Assembly: GCA_030141605.1 (NCBI GenBank)
Contig: JAQGDQ010001073.1
Location: 1 to 45,000, forward strand
DNA: 45,000 nt
Source of the DNA: Tubiluchus corallicola
Taxonomy: Eukaryota > Priapulida > Priapulimorpha > Priapulimorphida > Tubiluchidae
Direction of reading: 5' to 3'
Below are positions 15,397 to 27,300 of this stretch, piece by piece. Numbering within the stretch: position 1 is the stretch's first letter; every line of letters begins with the position of its first letter. The translations under genes and the position numbers were made by a program. Below the pieces are notes generated by a model. That model did not search any database, had not been told where the DNA came from, and was given only the letters and a program-made list of their open reading frames with translations.

Positions 15397-18300
15397 CTAA
15401 AAAACAGAAATTTTATAAAATGTGTTTGCTGAGATCCACCAGTTGCTATGAATACCTGTGAGTCAGAAAAGTTTTGGTAAGTCAAAACAACAGGTAATGT
15501 GGATAGGTTGTCCAGGTTGCAAACAAAGAGCTTTCTACAGGATAAAATATAACCGTTGCAAGGATTCGAGTTGTACACAACCATTTCTTACATTAAAGTA
15601 TTGTTGGATAAGCCTTTACACAGTTCCAGCGATTGATGACGATCGTGAAAAGGTCAAAGGTTAATTGTATCACACAACGAATTTGTTTACACTTGACAAC
15701 GCCTGCCCATGTTATTGTAATAGTAACAGTTTTAACAGGTAGCTGGAACCTTACCTAGTTCATTTTTTCTTGTTCCCAAGCAATATCCTGCTAGTAAATC
15801 ATTCTATGCACAGACTAATGCATGTCAAGTAAAGTCCACGTAAAACAACTGAAGTTACTGAAAATTGGTTCAGTAGGCTTTGGTTTATACACTTGTCAAG
15901 TGACGGATGTACTTAAGGTGCGTTGCTGTGATACACTTAACCTTTGACCTACAGTAAGTGCGCTTGCGCATAAAGAAACTGTGAAAAGGCTTATTAGTTA
16001 GTATTCTTTCTTATGTAGCTTGGAAGCCTCGCGTCTCGCACAACCGGAGACTTAAAGAGATCAGAGCCAAAATCAAGGTCCTCCAACACATCTTGTAGAT
16101 GTCTCATAAGCTTCTCTTTTGAATACCCATTAAATTGATAGTTATGGTCTGGGATCATTTTAGCTCCCACTCTGCCCTTCACCACAGTTTCTATATCTAT
16201 ATTCATCGGTGTGGAAGTCGAGTGAGTTTCCAGACCCCATCTGCTCCCATTACACCTCTCAAGACTGCTGGCTCATGATACTGAGACAAACGAATATGGA
16301 ATATGGAGGGCTTCAAAAATCCATTATTGATTCAGCAATACTGTATTTTGATGTTTTACATTGTTCCGCGATATTTTTGTACAATCTGTTATATTTCATC
16401 TTGTACAAGATGGCAAGCTGGTGTTTCTACAAAACAGGATAGTTTTGGATAGTAACTTTAGTTGGGTAAAACATGCTAACGTTCCCGCATCTCGTAACTT
16501 ATTTTACAATAGCAAGATCACGTGTTACGGCATAGTGCAACAAATACGACATAACACCTTTAGTGTAAAGGAAAGATAAAAATGCCTATAAAAAGGAAAA
16601 TATTCAAACGAATTAAATGTGCGCATTTTTGTTCATTTGTAACAGAAGTTTTCATTTTATACGTGCAGCAAAACTTTGTATTGACCTGATATCGTTTTCA
16701 CCTTTTAGTTCCAAAAACTTGTAGATTCGCTGAATCGTGGACTGAAAGTCTTTTACTGTGTCTTCAAAGCGGAGGATCAGTATCTGATCTCTAGGAAAGA
16801 CACGCAGATAATGCCGTAGATATGCCACATAGCAACCTTTGTACATGCTACGTGCCTGTGTAGAAAAAAGAGAATCTGTCAAAAAAGAATTAAACCAGAA
16901 TGAGGTAAAAATCAAAATTTTGGGGCTTGTTCATAGCGTCTTTAACGTGACGATAGCCAAAAGTGACGCAAAGTCAGAAGAGAAGGTAACACAGGAGCGA
17001 TTCAAGACATCGAATACAGGGCATGGCAATTGGTAAGGGGGAGTGGGGGAGGTAAGACAAGCGAGACAAAGCAAGGTCAGGTAATACAACACAAACCAAG
17101 GGCAAGCAAGGCAGCCCAGCGCATGTTGAGCGTGGAAAGTAAGGCGGAACTACGATAAATGGCAAGGCAAACTAATGCAGTTGTCAAGAAACATTGTATT
17201 GAATAAACTGAATAGCCTATAAAATCAACAATGGTCAAACACACAATTGTTCCTTGTGACGTCACAGACGTCCTCGTCCGTATTAAAACTATGCTAAAGT
17301 TCATTTTGTACTCTATATAAAATATTCATTTCTGTTTTATGTTTGGGTTGGTTTTCTGCCCATCCTTTAATACCTCTCCCCTTTTCCCTGTTTGATGGCG
17401 ATCTTCCTGTCACATGTCTTTAATGGTTACAGGATAATTTTCGCGCTCCTGGAAAAGCATTGAACCGTGATTTTTTTCCTTATTGCGGCCATTACGGGTT
17501 TTTAAGCTGCGTAGGAAGCACACGTTTTGTGGCAGCAAGTTTGAGATCTCATAACTTTTGAGATCTCATAATGAGTTCGCTAGTTTTGGTGTTCTCAGTG
17601 TAATCAAATTTCTCTGAGAGGAAACCAGACGGTTCCTAGGCAGTGTTACTAGTATGCAGGAAACTTCGTCGTGTTCGTAATCTGGCCACGTAGATCATGA
17701 CGGTTGTTGGGTGGAGTTTGAAACTGCCTAAGGAGGTTGCCTAGTTGAAGACTGGGAACGAGAAACTTTTCTCCTTTCCTCCGTCATTTGCTGACTCCTA
17801 CAGTATAGGAGTAAACGGAGACGTTTCGAGACCCTGGATCCTTGTTTCTAACACTCTGGTGGTGGAGTCTGCAATGCGTGAGCCCCAGCAGTGTGGTTTC
17901 TTGATTCTTGAGATGTGATCCTGGATAACTGGACCCACGGTATCACGACCTGAGGCTAGCCCATTGGTACAGCTGCAGCGACAATGGAACTCTTTGGTAA
18001 TTATCCTCTCCTCTCTTCCTATTATACCTGGGATGGGGTTAACTGAATTCTTTCGTTATATGTATGTATGTAAGTGATTTGTAGAAATATTATTTTTGAA
18101 ATTGCCACTAAATAATTTTTACACTTTTTTTTATAAAAAAAGCAATAACGTTTGTTTGTCCTCCTGTTCGTCCTCGTCATTTCTAAGTACAAATTATAAT
18201 GGCCTAAAATAGCATCAGTTTTAATCAAACTACTAGGACCCTCGTTAAAAAAGTCTGGATAAAAACCCCTTGCCTTAAAAAATTAGTATTAAAAATTGTT

Positions 18301-21300
18301 TTTATCCACATGTGATGAACTCTGGCGTGCTCGGATAAAGTAAAAGGCAACCCCTATTTTGCATTCCTGACAAAACTATTTATTCTTTTATACAATACAC
18401 CATAGAGAGTCAAAAATGGTGCCAGTGGTCGTCACATTCCTTAAAAGGAACGATATAAACGAACGAATTAATGCACAAATGAATTATGAAAAAGTGAGTG
18501 AAAACAAACGAAGAGGTACGAATAAAGGTCCGAATAACATAAAAAATTAATAATAAATTAACAAATGAATAAACAAATATGGTAAATAAACAAGTAAATA
18601 AATTGCTGACACATTACTTTTTGCAAGGCTACTGCGTTTTCATGTTGTTACGGAGGCACCTGTGTCGGGTCAGGTATAGGGCCCTCTGCACGCCCTTTCT
18701 TGTAGGTCCAGACGTCTTGTTTGGGCCGACACGTGGTGTGAGAAGCCAGCTGACCTGGAATGCCAGTATAAAAGCGTGTAGAGGTCACTACAGCCTTGAT
18801 TTCTGACACAGGTGCTCCTCGGCTTAGTATGTGTGTGTATCTGTTGCTTACTTAAGTTAGTGTTTTTCTAGTGTTGTGTGTGCTAGATGACTTGTTACAA
18901 AAGGTATATGCAGTAGTTCATATACAGTTCATTACTAATTTAGATAACATTTTGTAATTAAGAGAATTTCATTAGTTAAATAAATACAGTAGAGAACAAC
19001 TATACAAAATGAACCAACATAATACGGAATTTAAAGACCACCATGCTATCCTGGAAATCGACTCACTGAGTCTCGAACCAAGTCGAATTCAGTACAATAT
19101 AACATAATTTCATATTCGCGTAATGATTTCATAAATAACCTTTTGCAGAAATACCTGAAATCTAAAATCTTCATTATAGACGCATGGGTATTTCTCGAAA
19201 CTGTCCGGCTTCATTATCTTGGTGCAATTGCGATAAGCGGCAATTCCCTTTTCAATGTCTTCATGAATTTTTTGTGGAGTGATGGAATCCTGAGCCAAGT
19301 CGCTGCGATACCATGAAATGAGTCTATGTGAAGTGAATGGGATGATTACAAACAGACAAAAAATCTAAACGAGTTGAAAACGTTATTCTTTTATAGTCCT
19401 GAATTTTCTAATGCAAACTGAATAGAAGCCTACAATCGAACACAGGGTAGTTGATAATTTGTCTTGGAACAACACAGAGGAAATACGAGGTTCATCTTCC
19501 ATCTCAACAGATACAAGCCTGCCTATGCCATGCTGACACACCCAACACATTCAAGAAGCTATTCCTACCAAATACCCAATAGACTTTTAAAGGCCACACT
19601 TTGGATTATTTAATAAAAATCTGAAAAATTCCACAATTTAAACGAAAGACACAGCATCAAACCTTGATGTACAAACCTAATGGTACAACATGAATATACA
19701 TGAACACAAATTTAAGATAGGGTTAGGGTTTGGGTTAGGGCTACACATATAGTATTTAGTTTACATGCGTGATGTTAGTTATATATAGAGATCGTTTATT
19801 TTCAATTTATAATAATTACATTCGGGAACTGAAACATTTTAAAACAAAATTACAAGCAATTTGGAGAATTTCTGAATCGTTTGAGCCTAGCAGTGATTTT
19901 AGTTCATCATCATCTAATCAGTAGGTAAAGTTTGGATATATAGAGCTAATTTCCGTATTAAGGGTAATTCTTAGTTGTTCGTATCTACTACAGTGCAAGA
20001 GCAAATGTGCTTCATCTTCTATTCCTTGTTTGTTTGTGTCGCGTTGTATACAGTGTCTTTCATTGACTGGGACATCATTAGGTTTATGATGTCTACCGGT
20101 TTCTATTGCAAGTGAGTGGGAACTAATACGTAGTTTTGTGAAAGCAATTTTAGCATTGTGAGTTACAGTGTTAATTTGTAAGGGATTTTCTAATTCGTAG
20201 CGTTCTTTAACTTTGCAGTAGGTTCTTAATTTCTTTACATCGTTGTTATTAGTGCTGTGTGTTTTTTTAATTTCTTCCTTCCATTTTTTAAGATATTGTA
20301 TTGGAGTTTCTGTTTAACACTGTATAGTAACCGTTTGTTGCTTACAGTTCATTGGTTTCCCCATGAATGATAGAAACAAATAAGATCGAACTTATGCTTT
20401 TCTTCCGTAAATCCAATGCTCCTCAATATCCTACTCTATATTTATCTAATACTCCACTGAAAACAGTAAATGTTCACAAGCACTTAGTTATCCATCTTAC
20501 ATCTGATCTGAACTGGAACTATCACGTCTCAAAAATTGTAGACAAAGTAATTTAAGCTAAACAACTTTCGACGCGTGTCAGTTAATATGCCCAGAGCTAC
20601 GCGCGAACGATGATTCATTACGACTAATCTACAGGCTATTGAATATGGCAACGTAGTATAGTCAGGATGCAGTGAAAACAGTATACGTTTGTTAGAAAAT
20701 ATTCAGCAATCTGCTGCTAGAATCTGTTCTGGCGCTATGTTTCGATCTTCCCCTGCAAGTATCTTGTCTGACAGCGGCTTCACTGAATTAGTGACACGCT
20801 TCCATTATCATCGCCTATGTCTTTTTTTCAAAATAATCAATGACTTAGTGCCCCACTATTTAAGTGCAATTCTGCCGCCAAAGGTAAACGAAGTTACCCC
20901 ATATTATATACGCAGTGGTACTAAATACAGAAATTTTAATTGCCGTTCTGTTAGCTGTGAAAAATCATTTTTCATATCGGCAATTAACATGTGGAACAAC
21001 TTGCCAAAGAACATTCGTGAAATTACATCCATTTCACAATTCAAACAAGAGCTCAAATCTCATTTAGGTTTTTCACTACGTAAGAAGCATTTTTCATTTG
21101 GTAAACCTCCAATTTCAGTGAATCATGCGCGCATGAGAATCGGATTTTCTCAGCTGAAATATGGCTTTTGGCTGTAAAGATAATAACGGTCATCCAATAT
21201 TGCCGAATTGTAACTGTGGATTTCGATTTGAGTCTGTTGAACACTTTTTGTAGCACTGCCCATTGTATCAACAAACTAGGGTTATTGTAAATGTTGTTGC

Positions 21301-24300
21301 AAATAGTGTATATAGTTTGATGTGGTGAGGATCCTAAATCATGTTGTTCAAACTGTCTGATCCAATCCTATAATAAATTGTGTTAAAACTAAGTGCTTGA
21401 GTTTCTAGACCATCAACGCATCCTCGATAAGCGGCATGAAACTGCTTTAATAATCCCCGTTTACCACGGCTGTAGCATTTCTATTAGGTTCTGAAAGTTT
21501 GGGGTTTGTATTAGAATTATGTCGTCAAAGTGCCCGCATACCCGACTTTGCCACTGAATTCAATGACTACTTTTTCTTGAAACACAATAATTATTGTGCA
21601 CAATTCCATCAAACTTGTAGGTGACTATAAAGTCACCTTCTTTAAGGTGACCATTATGTGTGTGTGATATTGTTTTATATTCCTTTTATACGTGATATTG
21701 TTCAACCACTTAACAGTTACAGAATCGATTTGTTAAATTTTACCACAGTTGCTTACATATAGCGAAAATCATATTGCCAATTTCTTTGCACAAAATTCTC
21801 GATTTTATGAATCTTCTATGATAAGTTATAATTTGTTATCTATTTGTAATAAGTTCAAAACTTTTTACACAAATGAAAATTTTTTCTAAAGTTTTTACCG
21901 TTCATTAGATGTAAGAAGTAATGCTAGCAAAGAACAAATACGGATTGTAAATTTCATTAAGGAAGTTATATGGGCTCTAGAACATAATTGTTTTGATCTT
22001 TTTGACAGGAATGAGTTGTACGCCATAGTAACATATTTTACTCTCACTTAGTTGTATATATTCGCGTTGCTTACTAATCTTGTTAATTAATGTTATTTTG
22101 CTTGTTGATCTCTTTGTTTATTTGATATGATTGTACCAAGAGTACGAATAAAAATTATATATAAATAGGTTCATACCTATCAGTTGGATTTCGCAAAGTG
22201 ACAATAAGCCTTGCAGATGGGGTTAACCAGTGCATGTCATCAGCTATGTATTGATACGCGCTATGAGCATCTACACCGTCAAGATAGTTCGGTGTAAAAT
22301 CTCCTGCAATTTAAAATCAGCAAAATCAAAGTTCTCGTAATCATTATGCAATTTTGAGGCATCATTCTGTATTAGCAGTCGAAATTCGACTCTCAAGTCT
22401 CCTCCTGAGGATTCCAAAAAACCTGTATTTGTATTTGTCGTTTTGTATTCCTTACTCCTTTCATAACATATTCCTTGCAAAATATTATAACTATACGTAT
22501 GCAAAATTTCTCTCCATTAACACAAACCATTTTATAATTACTAATTACACGTCTGCAAAAATGAGAATATAATCACCTCTCAAAAAACTAAACTATGATG
22601 TGTGAACCTGCTCCCATGACCTTCTTTCTCCAAACAATTTTTTTAGCGCTATCCTGTTCTTACTGACCTATCTAACTTTTCCTTTTTCACATTTATTACA
22701 TCATTCTTTTCTCTCTAGTACAAACTACCTTACTAACAATTGCTATGTGCCACTTAGCTGGTCGGCCGCTGCTTAGCGATATACTTCAGTACAACCTAAA
22801 GACATGTGCTCGCACTTAGCATAACCACTTTGGTTATCGCATTTCAAGGACCAATTTTTACATTGGTTTTCATAGGCAAAATCTGCTGCTTCCATGTGCT
22901 GTGCGGCCACTTTAAGAAAAAGCCAAAACATTAAGTTCATTTACCTTAGATAATAAACGTCAAAAAAGAATCTTACATGACTAATACCACTTACTACGAA
23001 GTCGAACGTTAGTACTGCATAATGAGATAATTATTGCGCTTGCGTCACTATAAGGTCGCCCTAAGGTCGCCAAAAGAATTGCTGGGCTCCAGGGCAAAAG
23101 GAAACTTGGACTCCTCCTCCAATTCTTCAAATAATGATACTCCACAATTGCAGAGAAGTAGATAAGGTGATACAAACTTAGATTTTCAGTATTTTTCTAA
23201 CATTTTAAAGAAGATTTGATAATAGAATATATAAGACCAATACATTTAGTGTTTATTTTTAAAAAAAACAAAAAATTGATATTTGACAGAATTTTTGGTG
23301 CAATCTACTTTGAAGCAGGAAACACTAGTTTTCACCTGCCGATTTATGGTCAGTTTTGATTTGCAAGCACACATTTTATCTTGTGTACATTGGTCAAGGT
23401 ACACCGTCGTTTGGTTTGTGGGCCCCAGCGCAACTCATGGACCCCAGGCGCCGCCCCGGCTGACCACCTTTTTAGTGGGTCTGGTCACTATAATGCCTCA
23501 TTTACACCTATCTAGTCAGGGTTGTCCACTGGTAGGGAAAGTCCACGGGCTTTTACATAGTGTTGAAAAACAATTAAATTAACATACGGGTACCTATACT
23601 GTTGATGACACAAAAAAGATCTAAACACTTTATAATCTGTAAATGATACTAAAGTATATTAGCAATATGCAGCTTCTAATTTGAGTCAAGCAAGGAACAA
23701 ATAAGTTTTTGCATTTTTAAATGTTTAGCATGTTTTACAGTGTAATATTTATTAAAACAAATTAAATTTGAACGTTTCGCTAATGTTTATTAGCATTTTC
23801 GGCTAATTTTGATTAAGTTTCCAGCCACTAAAATCAATTTATTAAGGAATTTAAATAATTTTCACACAATTGACGCACATTACCTTCAGGCTAATAAACT
23901 ATTTACAGTCTGTTTTGTTTAGCAAAATGTTTCTTCTGGGTGGCTGAGTTACATTATTTACATCAGGTTTGTCATTTTAAAAACAGTTACAGACAAGTGG
24001 TTAGTTGTATCATTGGTAAGAATACCCAAAAATATTCCCAGAAAGCTCTGGTTATTTCACTGGCTTTGGAAAAACTTTAGGAATACGAATTGGCTTATTT
24101 ATCAAATCATTCGACAAGAGCAAAATATATGCGGCGTTTTGACTGTTGCGTGTTCGCTATGATGTCACTGGTTTACGATCATAACCTATATGTACCTCTC
24201 ATTTTTGCAGTAATCAAAAATAAACTGTAATTTTTCATCCAAGATATACAACTTATAACGCGGAACATGGTAGATACACGTGTTCTTATCCTAGAGGAAG

Positions 24301-27300
24301 TTTCCAAAAGTCTCTGGGGAAACTGATGCCGTTTAATCAGTGAATCAAGGAATGCATTGCTTTGTGAATTTCGTTGTGATGCACTTCCTGTAATATTAGG
24401 TGTAGCATTAAGTCATAAAGCGAGGCTTGCCTGCTTTAGGTTAGACACATCCATCAAATACAACGATTCTCTGACACGATTTCGCTCAGTACAATTATTA
24501 AGATGAAAAGATGTGCAACTTATTTTTCTAGCATACCTGTGAAGTTGGTGTGAAATGAATCTTCCACATTCTTCTGTTTTTCTATTTCTTTGCTCGCGTG
24601 TTCAAAAACATTCAAATATTGCTCAAAACTTGTTTTCCCATGACCTGAATCTGTTCAAATAAAAAAGTAAAGTTTCAAGAAAGACAGGATTATTTTTCAT
24701 ATACTACCCCATTTTCAAATCCGATAAAAACTATATATTTTAACAAAAGTAATACTGCAAAAGTGTTTCTGATAATAAAATAATTGATTAAAATCTTAAT
24801 TAACGGCGTGCCTAACTATTGATGACATCACAAACTAACATAATTTCCAACAGTAAAAATATTCCACGCGAGCTTTTTACACGTGTTTGCGAAAGCCAAA
24901 ATTGAAATACAGTGCTACTGCAAGATATTCAGAGTGTTGTACTAAAACTAGGTAAGTTTTAAGATTAAAATTTAAATTTCATGACCTGTCGAACGTGTGT
25001 AGTTCGTCGCAAACTAACACATCTGAACTAAAAGGTACATCACCTGTTTTTTGTGCAATGCGTTTCCGAAATGCAGGCGCTAGTGCCCGTCTAACGCAGA
25101 CGCCAAGCCCGGTGTTTAACAGGCTTTTCTTGACAAACAATTCAGGTCAAAAATAATCAAAGTTAATCTGAAACTAAATCTCGTTACGGACAAGCAGCAC
25201 TCAACAGCTCGAAATTTATCAACCATCCAAAATGTTGAAAGGAAAACGATTACCTTATTGAGAATAATTTACACTACAGAATTGTTATTTCTCAAGTCTA
25301 AATTCTTATAGTTTCCAAAGTGCAAATCGCTTATAAAATGTTCTGCTGGAAAACTGTATACAGCAGTGACGTCATTGTCAGTTCAGTACTGCAGGCTGTT
25401 AGTTAAACTATTTAATGAACGGAAGGACTTAGATACTGTGTACACTAATCATGTATATTTTACACCACAAGTGTAAATGAGGTATGGTCTGGAAAGTACT
25501 TTTTGTTAATAATATTACTAAAGTGATAAAACTCAACTTATTTGGTTTGCAGTTCGAACAGATGTTGAGTTGATGCTGATAGAAATAACTATTTTAATAT
25601 GAATTCTGAACTAAAACACGACGCACCACTTAGAACTACCATTTAATACCACTATGGCCGCAGTCCATAGACCAGTGAGTAACAAACATTGCAGAAGGTA
25701 GTTAAGCAAGCCAAATTAAGGTAAATTAACATTAGCACAATTTTCTGACAATGTGAACTTAGCGACCTAAATTAGGCAACACGGACACTAGGTAGTTTTT
25801 GAATGATGGCAGGGCATTTATTGTTTGTGGATGACTTCTTCTGTGATGCTGCCTCCAGCTACATCGCTGGTGCAGGTGTATACACGTGAACGTAGCTAAA
25901 ACCTCTAGAGTTACAGAATTCATCTTAGAGGACTATCCTTGACAACTAGCTACCTACTGGTCGTGTCACAAACACCAGTGTAACGAGTAAGCCTATTAAT
26001 ACTAAATGCGGATCTACAGATTGCCAAGCCGTATAAAAAATCACACACTACACGCGTAGTTTTGCCAGTTCTCATAATGTGGCTATGGTTACCAATGTCG
26101 TGTCTTGTCTATGTACTGTTAATCTATAGGTCTACTATAAAGAGAAACACTTTTACCTGCATAATAATTAAAAATTCTTCGTGTAAAGTTACGTTCAGGT
26201 AGAAATCCTAACTTCTTTTTCGCCATAAGCTCGTGTTCTATAAGAAAACATCATCAACATTTAAAAAAAAGCAAATGCTATTGCTCGAACGTAATATCCA
26301 TTTCCATTTCTTGGTGCAGAAACATTCTTTTGCCAACTATTGCTTGTCGTGAGCTAGTCCGAAATACACGCACGTTTTACTCGCATGTAAAATATACAGA
26401 TGAACAATAAATGTGGACATTGCTCGCATATGATGCGCTAGGATCAGTTCTTTTCTGTTTGAACATCATTTATCTTTGCCATGACATCAGTTTTATCATG
26501 AAATTTTAAAATACAGAGTAACTTTATTTTCAGTTGGCAATATAAAAACTGGCTAAACACTTATTACGTGAACGAGACCCACACCACGGCGAAGTGAACA
26601 TCTTTATAGAGTTACTATGCAAACGAGTATAACAAAAACAAGGGAAAATCACACTTTGCACAATGTAACAAAATTAACTAAAATTCATAATAATTACAAT
26701 ACATTAATACGTTTTGTAAGTCTGTACTTCTCCCACCAGTGAACCTCTTTCCCTAGACCACTTGTTATGAAATCCGGATGTTTTGCCAATATCAGGTAAA
26801 TCGAAGTTGTTCCTGATTTTTGAGCACCGATTAGGTAAACATACGGCAGACATCTCAAAAATTTCATGTTTTCTGAAACGAAAAATGAGCAGTACTATGT
26901 CATTTCCAAATTTGATTATGCTGGTTGGATTTACTATTAAGGTGCAACTAATTTTTATTTTTTATTCAACCCAGATCACAATTTTGAAACATTATAATTG
27001 CATTTATATATAAATTACATACTGATGTTTTCACCCGCACCCCCCTGGTCTGTCCTGGTTTTGTCCATTACGAAGCCTGTGCCTACTATCACCTACAAGT
27101 AGTCTAGTATGCAGAGCTTCCGCGGCAGCAACACGGGCAGGTGTGCTTACGATCTCAGCACCTGTTCCGTAAACCAATGTGAAAGATGCAGGACAAAAGT
27201 GCTGGCAAACAGTCACTGCACGGTTTTGGGACAAACTCTACGACATGGTGTAACAACGCCAATTTCAATCCAATCCTATTTGGCTGTCGTCAGCTAACTG

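Noticed and set aside
26783-27013. Plus-strand 76-codon frame
   Set aside because: Shadow of sulfotransferase exon 3, whose minus-strand reading has the PAPS-binding loop.
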